This document shows, piece by piece, positions 16,298-25,193 of a stretch of 64,000 nucleotides of DNA (its first letter is position 1; every line of letters starts with the position of its first letter). Below the pieces are notes generated by a model, which had not been told where the DNA came from, made no database searches, and saw nothing but the letters and a program-made list of their open reading frames with translations. Origin of the DNA: Cryobacterium soli (GTDB lineage Bacteria; Actinomycetota; Actinomycetes; Actinomycetales; Microbacteriaceae); the NCBI RefSeq assembly GCF_003611035.1, contig NZ_CP030033.1:2852001-2916000 (forward strand), in the 5' to 3' direction. The position numbers and the translations under genes are program-made.

Positions 16298-17245
16298 ATG
16301 GCGACCACCACCGCCACCGATGTCGACACCGACGTCGCCGCCGGGCCGACGCCGTCGCTGCGTCGCCGGCGATCCCGGCTCGCCCGGAGAAACGCCCTCA
16401 TCGGGTGGAGCTTCATCCTGCCGAACTTCCTCGGCTTCGCCCTGCTGACCCTGGTTCCCATCCTCGTGCTGTTCTACATGTCGATGACGAACTGGAACGT
16501 GTTCGGCACCGCGAACTGGGTGGGACTGGCGAACTTCCAGCGCCTCGTCGGCGACGGCAGCTTCCGCATCGCCCTGTTCAACACCCTGTACTACTCGGTG
16601 CTGCACATCCCCCTGACCTTCGTCGTGGCACTCGGCCTTGCGCTGCTGCTCAACAGCAAGCTGCGCGGCGTGGCGTTCTTCCGCACCGCAGCCTTCTTCC
16701 CGTACATCACGTCCATCGTGGCCATCGCCATCGTGTGGAACCTGCTGTTCAGCCCCGACTACGGCCCGATCAACGAGGTCCTCCGCGCGTTCGGCTTCGC
16801 CAACCCGCCCGGCTGGCTCACCTCGTCGGACTGGGCGATGCCCGCCGTGGTCATCGTGAGCACCTGGCGCGATATGGGCTACTACATGATCCTGTTCCTC
16901 GCCGGGCTGCAGACCGTGCCCCGCGAACTGCACGAGGCCGCCCGCATGGACGGCGCCAACGCCATCCAACGCTTCTTCAACGTGACCATGCCGAGCCTGC
17001 GGCCCACCACATTCTTCGTCACGGTCATGCTCACCATCAACTCGTTCAAGATCTTCGACCTCATCCTCGTCATGACCGAGGGCGGCCCCGGCCAGTCGAC
17101 GCTCGTGCTCTCCCAGTTCATCTACACCAAGGGATTCGAGGAGAGCCAGTTCGGCTACGCCTCCGCCGCTTCGGTGGCGCTGTTCTTCCTCTGCATCACC
17201 GTCACCGTGGCGCAGTTCCTCGCCAATAAGAGAAGGAGTGCCTGA
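16298..17245 (+). CDS. Sugar ABC transporter permease, MalF type
   Basis: A 315-aa inner-membrane permease with about six transmembrane segments and the EAA loop EAARMDGANAIQRFFNVTMP that docks on the ATPase. GAAGGAG at 16284-16290 is 7 nt before the ATG. The stop shares one base with the start of the next permease (TGATG). It pairs with the following permease to form the channel for the substrate delivered by the lipoprotein upstream. Confidence 0.93.
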   Translation: MATTTATDVDTDVAAGPTPSLRRRRSRLARRNALIGWSFILPNFLGFALLTLVPILVLFYMSMTNWNVFGTANWVGLANFQRLVGDGSFRIALFNTLYYSVLHIPLTFVVALGLALLLNSKLRGVAFFRTAAFFPYITSIVAIAIVWNLLFSPDYGPINEVLRAFGFANPPGWLTSSDWAMPAVVIVSTWRDMGYYMILFLAGLQTVPRELHEAARMDGANAIQRFFNVTMPSLRPTTFFVTVMLTINSFKIFDLILVMTEGGPGQSTLVLSQFIYTKGFEESQFGYASAASVALFFLCITVTVAQFLANKRRSA

Positions 17246-18162
17246 TGACCGGTCTCATGGTTCCCATCGAGGACCGTCGCGGCCTGCGCAAGCTCGCCGA
17301 CTCGTCACCGTCGCCGCGGGGCGGGCGCTCGGCCACACCGTTGCGCCGGGTGGGCCGGATCGCGGGCTACGGGGTGCTCATCGTCGCCGCGCTGGCACTG
17401 TTCACCCCGTTCATCTGGATGGTGATCAGCTCGCTCAAGACCTCGAACGAGGTGTTCTCGGTGCCGGTGACCTGGTTCCCCGAGATCTTCGTCTGGAACA
17501 ACTACGTCGAAATCTGGACGAAGTCGAACATGCTCACCTGGATCCGCAACACAATGTTCCTCTCGGTGGTCGTCACGTTCCTGCAGGTGCTCACCGGTTC
17601 GTTCGCCGCCTACGGCTTTGCCCGCATCAAGTTCCCGGGCCGTGACGCGCTCTTCCTCGTGTACATCGGCACGATCGCGGTGCCGTGGCAGTCCTACATG
17701 ATTCCGCAGTTCATCCTGATGTCCGAACTCAAGGTGTCCAACACCCTGTGGTCGATCGTGCTCCTGCAGGCCTTCGGCGCCTTCGGTGTCTTCCTCATGA
17801 AGCAGTTCTACGAGACCATCCCCGAGGAACTGTCCGAGGCCGCGCGGCTGGACGGACTCAGCGAGTACGGCATCTGGCGCCGCATCATGCTGCCGCTGTC
17901 GATACCGGCGCTGGCCAGCCTGGCCCTGCTCACCTTCGTGAACACCTGGAACGACTACCTCGGACCACTCATCTACCTGCGCGACCCCAACCTGTGGACC
18001 GTGCAGCTCGGCCTCAAGAGCTTCGTCAGCAACCTCTTCGACACCAACTACGCCCTGCTTTTCGCCGGACTCACCATCTCGGTGATCCCGATCGCGATCA
18101 TCTTCTTGCTCGGGCAGAAGTACTTCGTCGAAGGACTGGCCACGAGCGGGATGAAGGGCTGA
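17245..18162 (+). CDS. Sugar ABC transporter permease, MalG type
   Basis: A 305-aa permease with six predicted membrane segments and EAA loop EAARLDGLSEYGIWRRIMLP near residue 205. AAGGAG lies 6 nt before the ATG, inside the end of the previous gene. It forms the second half of the uronide-oligosaccharide channel. A second in-frame Met at codon 5 is possible as start. Confidence 0.93.
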   Translation: MTGLMVPIEDRRGLRKLADSSPSPRGGRSATPLRRVGRIAGYGVLIVAALALFTPFIWMVISSLKTSNEVFSVPVTWFPEIFVWNNYVEIWTKSNMLTWIRNTMFLSVVVTFLQVLTGSFAAYGFARIKFPGRDALFLVYIGTIAVPWQSYMIPQFILMSELKVSNTLWSIVLLQAFGAFGVFLMKQFYETIPEELSEAARLDGLSEYGIWRRIMLPLSIPALASLALLTFVNTWNDYLGPLIYLRDPNLWTVQLGLKSFVSNLFDTNYALLFAGLTISVIPIAIIFLLGQKYFVEGLATSGMKG

Positions 18163-18165
18163 CCC

Positions 18166-18852
18166 ATGAAGCCCCTCGCTCACGGCACCTTCACCGCGAT
18201 CGCCGGCGTGGTCTACCTGGCGTTGATCACGAACCTGCTGCTCATCGTCTCCGGACTCCCCTTGGTGCTGCTGCTGATCACCTCCGACCCGGCCCGGTCC
18301 TGGCCGCTCCTCGCCCTGGCGGCACCGTTCTCTGCCCCCGGCATCAGTGCCGCGTTCTGGGCCTTCCGCGACTTCAGCCGCGGAGGAACCGCTCCGGCCC
18401 GTGCGTTCCTCGCCGGGTGGGTGGCCACCTGGCGCCGGGCCTTCCAGCTCGGCGCGCTGGTGACCGCCGTCGTGGTGGTGCTCATCGTGGACCTGCGGTT
18501 CTTCGCCGACAGCGCCCTCTCGGTGGCCGTCGTTCCCGTCCTCGGCCTGCTCACGGTGATGGCCCTCGCCCTCGGGCTCATCGGCCTGGTCGCCATCTCC
18601 GATGCCCCGGGCGCCCGGCTGGGCGATGTGATCCGGGCGAGCCTCTATCTCAGCGTGCGCCGGTGGTACCTCACCGTGGTCTCCCTGATCGTGATCGGCA
18701 CCCAGGCGGCGTTGTTCACCGCCATGCCGGCGATCGCGCTCGGCCTGACCATGGCTCCGGTGCTCTACCTCGCCTGGGCGAACTCCCGGTACACCCTTCG
18801 ACCCGTTCTCTCCAACGACGATGTCCCGGCGCACGCGCCGGGACGCAGCTAA
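18166..18852 (+). CDS. YesL/DUF624 family membrane protein
   Basis: A 228-aa integral membrane protein with about five hydrophobic segments. It belongs to the DUF624 (YesL) family, whose genes sit next to sugar ABC permease genes in Firmicutes and actinobacteria, including rhamnogalacturonan loci. Its role is unknown; an accessory function in transport is the usual suggestion. It starts 3 nt after the MalG-type permease and is followed at 11 nt by the GH88 gene, so it belongs to the operon. Confidence 0.8.
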   Translation: MKPLAHGTFTAIAGVVYLALITNLLLIVSGLPLVLLLITSDPARSWPLLALAAPFSAPGISAAFWAFRDFSRGGTAPARAFLAGWVATWRRAFQLGALVTAVVVVLIVDLRFFADSALSVAVVPVLGLLTVMALALGLIGLVAISDAPGARLGDVIRASLYLSVRRWYLTVVSLIVIGTQAALFTAMPAIALGLTMAPVLYLAWANSRYTLRPVLSNDDVPAHAPGRS

Positions 18853-18863
18853 GGAACACCCCG

Positions 18864-20045
18864 ATGACGACCTCACCCACGCCGGGCACGACCGCACCCG
18901 CGGTAGACCTGGCGATCTCCGCCGCGCTGGCCACCGTGCGCCGCAACAGCGACACGTTCGGCACCGGTTACCCCGACGACACCACCACGAACGATCGGTA
19001 CCTGCCGCGTCCAGCGGCCGCGGGGTTCCCGATCGCCGGAAACCGGGGCTGGACGACGAGCTTCTTCACCGGCATGGAGTGGCTGGCCTGGGAGCTGAGC
19101 GGCGACGAGGCCTTCCGCGACGCCGCCCTCGCGCACGCCGCCGACTTCTCCCGCCGGGTGCGCGCCGGTGAAGACCTCGACACCCACGACCTCGGCTTCC
19201 TCTACACGCTGTCGACCGTGCCCGCGTGGCAGCTCCTGGGCGACACCGACGGCCGGGAGGCCGCGCTCCTCGCCGCAGAACACCTGATGTTGAGGCTCCT
19301 CGAGCCCGCCGGCATCATCCAGGCGTGGGGAGATCTCTCCGACCCCCGCCAGCGCGGTCGCACCATCGTGGACAGCCTCATGAACATGCCGCTGCTCACC
19401 TGGGCGGGCGAACAAACCGGCGACGCGCGCTTCACGGATGCGGTGCGCCGCCACACCACGCAGCTGCGCGAGAACATCGTGCGCGCCGACAACTCGACCT
19501 TCCACACCTTCTACTGGGATGTCGAGACCGGGCAGCCCCTCCGCGGAGCGACCGAGCAGGGCGCCTTCGATGACTCCTGCTGGGCGCGCGGCCAGGCCTG
19601 GGGCATCTACGGATTCGCCCTCAACTACCGCGCCACGGCAGACCCGCTGCTCCTCGAGGCCGCCTGGCGCTGCGCCGACTACTTCCTGGCGCACCTTCCG
19701 GCCGACTCCGTGCCGTTCTGGGACCTCGTCTACGTCGACGGTAGCGACGCGCCCCGCGACAGTTCCTCCGCCGCCATCGCCGTATGCGGGCTGCTCGAGC
19801 TCGCGGCGATCGAGAGCACCGGCGAGCGGGCGGAACGGGCCACGGAGGCCGCGCACACCATCCTGGCCTCCCTCATCGAGAACTACACGCCCGCGAGACC
19901 CGAGGACTCCGACGGACTGCTCCTGCACGGCGTCTACGACCTGCCGAAGAACAACGGTGTCGACGAGGGCACCCTGTGGGGCGACTACTTCTACCTCGAG
20001 GCCCTCACCCGGGTGGCCCGTCGCGACTGGACGGCCTTCTGGTGA
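18864..20045 (+). CDS. Glycoside hydrolase family 88, unsaturated glucuronyl hydrolase
   Basis: A 393-aa cytoplasmic enzyme that removes the 4,5-unsaturated uronic acid made by polysaccharide lyases, through hydration of the double bond. The two catalytic aspartates of the family are visible: Asp109 in HDLGF and Asp170 in IVDSLMN. The (alpha/alpha)6-barrel motifs DDSCWARGQAWGIYG and the C-terminal NGVDEGTLWGDYFYLEAL are intact. AAGGA precedes the ATG. The free product rearranges to 5-keto-4-deoxyuronate, the substrate of KduI encoded downstream. The specific glycan (hyaluronan, chondroitin, heparin-like, xanthan or gellan type) is not readable here. Confidence 0.93.
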   Translation: MTTSPTPGTTAPAVDLAISAALATVRRNSDTFGTGYPDDTTTNDRYLPRPAAAGFPIAGNRGWTTSFFTGMEWLAWELSGDEAFRDAALAHAADFSRRVRAGEDLDTHDLGFLYTLSTVPAWQLLGDTDGREAALLAAEHLMLRLLEPAGIIQAWGDLSDPRQRGRTIVDSLMNMPLLTWAGEQTGDARFTDAVRRHTTQLRENIVRADNSTFHTFYWDVETGQPLRGATEQGAFDDSCWARGQAWGIYGFALNYRATADPLLLEAAWRCADYFLAHLPADSVPFWDLVYVDGSDAPRDSSSAAIAVCGLLELAAIESTGERAERATEAAHTILASLIENYTPARPEDSDGLLLHGVYDLPKNNGVDEGTLWGDYFYLEALTRVARRDWTAFW

Positions 20046-20929
20046 GGCTCGTCACCCACGCCCACCCGTCCGGCGACCGCGCAGCGGCCGTCGTCGCCTC
20101 GAGCGACGGCGACCGCCTCGTCGACCTCGACGGGCTCAGTCTGGTGGAGATCCTCCAGGATGAAACGGCGCTCGCCGCCGCCCGGCTGAGAGTCGAGCAC
20201 GCCGCGGGATCGCCCGAGACGTTGCCCCGGCTCTCCGACACCCGGCTGCTGCCTCCCGTGCGACCCGGCAAGATCCTCTGCCTCGGCTACAACTACCGCG
20301 GCCATGTGGCCGAAGGAGCGGACCCGACCGCCGACGATCCGGCCTTCCCCGATGTGTTCGTCAAGACCCCGAACGTCGTGAACGCCCCCGGCGACCCCGT
20401 GGTGCTGCCGGTCGCGAGCACCAACGTGGACTACGAGGGAGAGATCGCGGTCGTCATCGGCCGACGAGCCCACCGGGTTCCGCTGGTCTCGGCACTGGAC
20501 TACGTGGCCGGATACGCGCTGTTCAACGACGTCTCCGACCGCGACTGGCAGGGCCGGTCGAGCCAGTGGGAGCTCGGCAAATGCTTCGACGGGTTCGGCC
20601 CGCTCGGTCCCGAGCTGATCACCGCGGACGAGATACCGGACCCGCAGGACCTGCTGCTCGAGGTGGAGCGGGACGGCGTCGTGACGGTGTCGCAAAGCAC
20701 CGCCACCATGATCTTCCCGATGGCGTTCATCGTGCACTACCTCAGCCAGGTCATGACCCTCGAGCCCGGGGACATCATCTCGACCGGAACGCCGCAGAAG
20801 CTGCCGCAGGCGTTGAACGACCACCGGCCGCTCGGCCCCGGCGACGCCGTCACCATCCGCGTCGCGGGTCTGGGCGAACTGACCACGACCTTCACCGCAC
20901 CGACCGATACGGAACGGACCCCCGCATGA
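20042..20929 (+). CDS. Fumarylacetoacetate hydrolase (FAH) family protein
   Basis: A 295-aa member of the FAH superfamily with metal-binding region VDYEGEIAVVIGRRA and the DVSDRDWQ block. Known members split 2,4-diketo-3-deoxy acids or decarboxylate and isomerise keto acids. In sugar-acid loci the closest role is hydrolysis of 2,4-didehydro-3-deoxy aldonates, so a side branch of uronate degradation is possible. The KduI-KduD-KdgK-KdgA route does not need this step. The GTG start overlaps the GH88 stop (GTGA) and its stop overlaps kduD (ATGA). Confidence 0.82.
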   Translation: MRLVTHAHPSGDRAAAVVASSDGDRLVDLDGLSLVEILQDETALAAARLRVEHAAGSPETLPRLSDTRLLPPVRPGKILCLGYNYRGHVAEGADPTADDPAFPDVFVKTPNVVNAPGDPVVLPVASTNVDYEGEIAVVIGRRAHRVPLVSALDYVAGYALFNDVSDRDWQGRSSQWELGKCFDGFGPLGPELITADEIPDPQDLLLEVERDGVVTVSQSTATMIFPMAFIVHYLSQVMTLEPGDIISTGTPQKLPQALNDHRPLGPGDAVTIRVAGLGELTTTFTAPTDTERTPA

Positions 20930-21690
20930 TCCTGGATTCCTTCAACCTGCACGGACGCGTCGCCCTCGTCACCGGCTCGTCCCGGGGCCTGGGGCAGGGC
21001 GCGGCCGTCGCCCTCGCCGAGGCCGGGGCCGATGTGGCGCTGCTCGATCGCGGCGACGCGAGCGAGACCGCCGACCGGATCCGCGGCCTCGGCCGCCGGG
21101 TGCACCTGGTGCGCCGCGACCTGGTCGAAGCCACCCCCGACGAGATCGCCGCGGCGGTGACCGAGGTGGTCGACGAACTCGGAGACCTGCACATCCTGGT
21201 GAACAACGCCGGCATGATCCACCGGGCGCCGGCGGTGGACTACCCCGCCGCCAAGTGGAACGACGTGCTGACCGTCAACCTCGACGCGGTCTTCCACCTC
21301 TCCCAGGCCGCCGGCCGGCACATGCTCGCGGCCGGGCAGGGGCGCATCATCAACGTGGCATCCATGCTGTCCTTCCAGGGCGGTGTGTTCGTGCCTGCCT
21401 ATACGGCGTCCAAGCACGCCGTGGCCGGTCTCACCAAGGCGCTCGCCAACGAGTGGGCGGCATCCGGCGTCACCGTCAATGCCATCGCCCCCGGTTACAT
21501 GGCCACCGACAACACCGCGGCCCTCCGCGCCGACCCCGACCGCGAGAGCGCGATCCTGGCTCGCATCCCGGCCGGCCGGTGGGGAACACCCGCCGACCTG
21601 CAGGGCGCACTCGTCTTCCTCGCGTCCGACGCATCGGCTTACGTCACCGGCACCGTGCTGCCGGTCGACGGCGGCTGGCTCGTGCGCTGA
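20926..21690 (+). CDS. kduD: 2-dehydro-3-deoxy-D-gluconate 5-dehydrogenase (KduD)
   Basis: A 254-aa short-chain dehydrogenase that reduces 2,5-diketo-3-deoxygluconate to 2-keto-3-deoxygluconate with NAD(P)H. The sequence follows E. coli KduD closely from the MILDSFNLHGRVALVTG start to the VDGGWLVR end, and length agrees with the family (253). The cofactor glycines are in TGSSRGLGQG; the catalytic triad is Ser146, Tyr159 and Lys163. It is coupled to the FAH gene by ATGA and followed by kduI, which makes its substrate. Confidence 0.94.
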   Translation: MILDSFNLHGRVALVTGSSRGLGQGAAVALAEAGADVALLDRGDASETADRIRGLGRRVHLVRRDLVEATPDEIAAAVTEVVDELGDLHILVNNAGMIHRAPAVDYPAAKWNDVLTVNLDAVFHLSQAAGRHMLAAGQGRIINVASMLSFQGGVFVPAYTASKHAVAGLTKALANEWAASGVTVNAIAPGYMATDNTAALRADPDRESAILARIPAGRWGTPADLQGALVFLASDASAYVTGTVLPVDGGWLVR

Positions 21691-21719
21691 CCCGAACCCG
21701 ATACCGACCAAGGAGCACC

Positions 21720-22559
21720 ATGGAACAGCGATACGCCACCAACCCCACCCAGATCCCGGGCATGACCACGAGCGACCTGCGGGCGCAATACCTCGTTCCC
21801 GAGCTGTTCGTGCCCGGTGAGGTGCGCGTCACCTTCACCCACCACGACCGCATCGTCCTCGGCGGTGCCGTGCCGGCCGGAACCGACCTGGTGCTGCCGG
21901 GCTACCCCGAGATCCGTAGTGAGTATTTCCTCGAGCACCGTGAGGTGGGCATCATCAATGTCGGCGCCGCCGGCACCGTGACCGCGGACGGCGACAGCTA
22001 CGAGCTGGCCACCGGAGCCTGCCTCTATCTCGGGCGCGGCATCCGGGATGTCGTCTTCGCCGACGCTTCGGGGGTCGCCGCAGACGCCGGCGCCCAGTTC
22101 TACCTGTTCTCCGCACCCGCGCACACCAGCTACCCGGCCACCCTCGTCGCGCCCGGTGAGGGCACCGTGCGCGAGCTCGGCGACCAGGTCACCTCCAACC
22201 GGCGCACGCTCAACCAGTACATCCACGAGAACGGCGTGCGCTCCTGCCAGATCGTCATGGGCGTAACGCAGCTGCACCCCGGCTCCATGTGGAACACCAT
22301 GCCTGCGCACACCCACGACCGGCGCACCGAGTGCTACCTCTACTTCGACCTGCCGGCCGACGCCCGCGTCATCCACCTGCTCGGCGAGCGGGAGGAGACC
22401 CGGCACCTCGTCGTCGCCGACCGGCAGGCGGTCATCTCGCCGAGCTGGTCGTTGCACTCCGGCGTCGGCACCGCGGCCTACTCGTTCGTCTGGGCCATGG
22501 CCGGGGAGAACCAGGCCTTCGACGACATGGATGCCGCTCCGGTCACCGAGCTCAAGTGA
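21720..22559 (+). CDS. kduI: 5-dehydro-4-deoxy-D-glucuronate isomerase (KduI)
   Basis: A 279-aa cupin-fold isomerase that converts 5-keto-4-deoxyuronate to 2,5-diketo-3-deoxygluconate. All four zinc ligands are present: His197, His199, Glu204 and His246, one residue offset from E. coli KduI. AGGAG lies 4 nt before the ATG. It acts directly after the GH88 hydrolase and before KduD. Confidence 0.95.
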   Translation: MEQRYATNPTQIPGMTTSDLRAQYLVPELFVPGEVRVTFTHHDRIVLGGAVPAGTDLVLPGYPEIRSEYFLEHREVGIINVGAAGTVTADGDSYELATGACLYLGRGIRDVVFADASGVAADAGAQFYLFSAPAHTSYPATLVAPGEGTVRELGDQVTSNRRTLNQYIHENGVRSCQIVMGVTQLHPGSMWNTMPAHTHDRRTECYLYFDLPADARVIHLLGEREETRHLVVADRQAVISPSWSLHSGVGTAAYSFVWAMAGENQAFDDMDAAPVTELK

Positions 22560-22569
22560 CGGCCCTGAC

Positions 22570-23493
22570 ATGACTGCCGCACTGCCCGCCGCGCGGCATG
22601 AGCGTGGAACGGAGCTGCTCGCGATCGGCGAGACGATGGCTATGCTCGCACCCGTCGAGGGGGACCGCCTCGCCGATGCCGAGAATTTCCGGCTCGACGC
22701 CGGCGGTGCCGAGTCGAATGTCGCCGCTCACGTGGCGGCGCTCGGCCACCGCGCCGCGTGGTTCAGCCGGCTCGGCGCCGACGCCCTCGGCCGCCGGGTC
22801 GCGGCGCAACTGAGCGCACGCGGGGTCGATGTGTCGACGGTCGTCACCGACCCCGCGCATCCGACCGGGCTGTATGTGAAGGACCCCGGCCACGGCGTGC
22901 GGTACTACCGCGCCGGATCGGCCGCCGCGCATCTCTCACCCGCGGATGCCGACCTGGTGGCCCTGACCGGCGTGCGCATCGTGCACGTCTCGGGCATCAC
23001 CGCGGCCATCTCCCCGTCGGCGGCCGGGTTCCTCTCCCGCATGATCGACCGTGCCCACGAGGCCGGGGCGTTGGTCAGCTTCGACGTGAACCACCGGCTC
23101 GCGCTCTGGGACTGCGCGTCGGCGGCCGATGCCCTCGCCGCACTCGCCTGCCGGGCCGACCTCGTCTTCACCGGCCGCGACGAGGCGGAGAGCCTCTGGG
23201 GAACCGCCAGGCCCGGCGACGTGCGCGCACACTTCCCGGACGTCCCCGAGCTCGTGGTCAAGGACGGCGCCGTCGGCGCGACGGCCTACCTGAACGGCCA
23301 GGAGGTCTTCGAACCGGCCCTCGAGGTCGACGTGGTCGATGTCGTGGGCGCCGGCGACGCCTTCGCCGGCGGATACCTGGCCGCCCTGCTCGAGGGCGCA
23401 TCCCCCGCCGAGCGGCTTCGGGCCGGGCACCGGCGCGCAGCACTCACTCTCCTGACCACGGGAGACTCAGTCGACGAAAGAGTCCGCTCATGA
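22570..23493 (+). CDS. kdgK: 2-keto-3-deoxygluconate kinase (PfkB family)
   Basis: A 307-aa PfkB/ribokinase-fold kinase that phosphorylates KDG to KDPG with ATP. The PfkB signature is seen at DVVGAGDAFAGGY with catalytic Asp263, and the N-terminal LDAGGAESNVAAHVAALG block binds the sugar. ATG 22570 is chosen, 10 nt after the kduI stop. Upstream in-frame codons lie inside kduI. Its stop overlaps the aldolase start (ATGA). Function is assigned from family plus the complete KDG pathway around it. Confidence 0.9.
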   Translation: MTAALPAARHERGTELLAIGETMAMLAPVEGDRLADAENFRLDAGGAESNVAAHVAALGHRAAWFSRLGADALGRRVAAQLSARGVDVSTVVTDPAHPTGLYVKDPGHGVRYYRAGSAAAHLSPADADLVALTGVRIVHVSGITAAISPSAAGFLSRMIDRAHEAGALVSFDVNHRLALWDCASAADALAALACRADLVFTGRDEAESLWGTARPGDVRAHFPDVPELVVKDGAVGATAYLNGQEVFEPALEVDVVDVVGAGDAFAGGYLAALLEGASPAERLRAGHRRAALTLLTTGDSVDERVRS

Positions 23494-24137
23494 GCCACAG
23501 CACCCACACACCCACCTCGACCGAGGCGACGGCGGCCTGGTTCGATCAGACCTTCGCCGCGGCGCCGCTCATGGCGATCTTGCGCGGCACGGGCGTCGAG
23601 CGGGCGGTGGCGCTCGCCAGCACGGCCTGGGACCTCGGGATCGACTCCGTCGAGGTCACTCTGCAATCCGACGAGGACCTGCAGGCCCTCCGCGAGGTCG
23701 CGCGCCTCGGCGACGAGCGCGGCAAGGTGGTGGGGGCAGGGACCATCGTCTCGGCCCGGCAGATCCCGCTCGCCGCCGCCGCCGGCGCCCGGTACCTGGT
23801 GTCGCCGGGACTCGACCCCCGGCTGGTCCACGCTGCCGGGGAACACGGCATCCCGATGCTGCCCGGCGTCTCCACTCCCAGCGAGGTGCAACTGGCCTGT
23901 GACCTCGGGCTCACCTGGATGAAGGCCTTCCCCGCGCTCTGGCTCGGTGCCGACTGGTTCCGGCACATCCGCGGCCCCTTCCCGCAGGTGCGCTTCGTGG
24001 CCACCGGCGGGATGGACGCCACGAATGCCCGGCAATTCCTCGACGCCGGAGTGCGGGTGGTGGCCGTGGGCTCGGCCCTCGAAGACCCGCAGCAGCTCGA
24101 GCTGCTCGCCGGGCTGCTGCACCGCACAGATATATAG
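23490..24137 (+). CDS. kdgA: KDPG/KHG aldolase family protein
   Basis: A 215-aa class I aldolase that splits KDPG to pyruvate and glyceraldehyde-3-phosphate, the last step of the pathway. The Schiff-base lysine is Lys145 in WMKAFPA and the conserved Glu55 is in VEVTLQS. The length is typical (about 205-215). It is the last gene of the plus-strand polyuronide operon and ends 11 bp from the convergent gene at 24149. No clear terminator was seen between them. Confidence 0.92.
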   Translation: MSHSTHTPTSTEATAAWFDQTFAAAPLMAILRGTGVERAVALASTAWDLGIDSVEVTLQSDEDLQALREVARLGDERGKVVGAGTIVSARQIPLAAAAGARYLVSPGLDPRLVHAAGEHGIPMLPGVSTPSEVQLACDLGLTWMKAFPALWLGADWFRHIRGPFPQVRFVATGGMDATNARQFLDAGVRVVAVGSALEDPQQLELLAGLLHRTDI

Positions 24138-24148
24138 GGGAGCCTCGC

Positions 24149-24577
24149 TCAGCCCCGTCCGACGATGCCGATGATCAGGTTGACGACCCCTATCGCGGCG
24201 ATCGGGTAGGGCCAGAAGCGCATCGGGATGAAGAAGAACGTCGATGACGGACGCGTCCAGATCTGCTGGCCGGTCTCCTGGTTCACCACGGCCACCGGTC
24301 GGTGGGTGACCTTCACGCCACGCTCGTTGAGCGCGGGTTCGGGCAGCTGCTGGTAGACGAACGACGGCCGGGCCTTGTCGAGGCGCGGCAACACGTACGT
24401 CGAGAAGGCCCACAGGGCCGCGGCGCCGAGTACGAAGCCGGTGCCGAGGAACGTGTTCGTGGCCGGCTCGTTCGAACCGACGGCAGGGGCGAACACGCCC
24501 TTGAGGGCGAATCCGAGCCCCACCGACAGGCCGAAGAAGACGAAGACGAGAATGCCCCAGCGGGTCCAGATGATCAT
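24149..24577 (-). CDS. Hypothetical membrane protein
   Basis: A 142-aa protein with no recognised family. Hydrophobic stretches at about residues 7-28, 43-63 and 118-138 predict three membrane segments. A hydrophilic loop between the second and third contains RPVAVVNQETGQQIWTRPSST. Base composition matches the neighbours. It is divergent from the MaoC gene; TACGGT lies 5 nt before the ATG and there is no Shine-Dalgarno, so it may be leaderless. Confidence 0.7.
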   Translation of the reverse strand: MIIWTRWGILVFVFFGLSVGLGFALKGVFAPAVGSNEPATNTFLGTGFVLGAAALWAFSTYVLPRLDKARPSFVYQQLPEPALNERGVKVTHRPVAVVNQETGQQIWTRPSSTFFFIPMRFWPYPIAAIGVVNLIIGIVGRG

Positions 24578-24685
24578 GGTTCACCGTACGACAGAGGTGC
24601 CGTGGGGCACGATGGGCAGGGGTGCCCTCATCGCGGTCGACGCCGTGAGCATCCGCACTCGGCTCGGTGCGTACAGTGGCAGCCT

Positions 24686-25159
24686 ATGGATGATTTCTTG
24701 GCCGTACCGCTTGCCGACCGCTATTTCGAGGACTATCAGCCCGGCGTTGTGGTGGAATACGGTGCGGTCGAGGTCAGCGAAGCGAGCATCGTGGCCTTCG
24801 CCGCCGCGTTCGATCCCCACCTGATGCATGTGGACCCGGTCGCCGCGCTCGCCGGCCCGTTCGGCGGTCTCATCGCCAGCGGCTGGCACACCACTGCCGT
24901 GATGATGCGGATCATGGTGGACAACTACCTGAATGAACGAACGAGTCTGGGATCGCCGGGAGTGGACGACCTGCGGTGGCTTCGTCCGGTGCGCGCTGGC
25001 GACATCCTTTCGGCCCGGTTCACTGTACTGTCGGCGCGGGCGTCGGCGTCCAAGCCCGATCGGGGCCTCGTGCGCACTCGGATCGAGGTGAACAACCAGG
25101 CCGGTGAGCCGGTCATGTCCCAGGTGATGATGAACCTGATCCTGCGCCGCGGGTCATGA
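24686..25159 (+). CDS. MaoC-family (R)-hydratase-like protein
   Basis: A 157-aa single hot-dog-fold protein of the MaoC dehydratase family, which hydrates enoyl-CoA or related thioesters. The catalytic Asp/His pair is in FDPHLMHVDP (Asp43, His48) and GLIASGWHTTAV forms the hot-dog helix. No acyl-CoA genes are adjacent, so its pathway is unknown. Only a TACAGT hexamer 8 nt before the ATG is seen, and no ribosome-binding site. Confidence 0.85.
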   Translation: MDDFLAVPLADRYFEDYQPGVVVEYGAVEVSEASIVAFAAAFDPHLMHVDPVAALAGPFGGLIASGWHTTAVMMRIMVDNYLNERTSLGSPGVDDLRWLRPVRAGDILSARFTVLSARASASKPDRGLVRTRIEVNNQAGEPVMSQVMMNLILRRGS

Positions 25160-25193
25160 CGGCCGATAGACGCTGCGCGACTCGCGTCGAGGG

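Noticed and set aside
17305..18897. A 530-codon minus-strand frame opposite the sugar permease and YesL genes
   Set aside because: Composition is that of an antisense shadow, while the plus strand encodes recognisable permeases with ribosome-binding sites.
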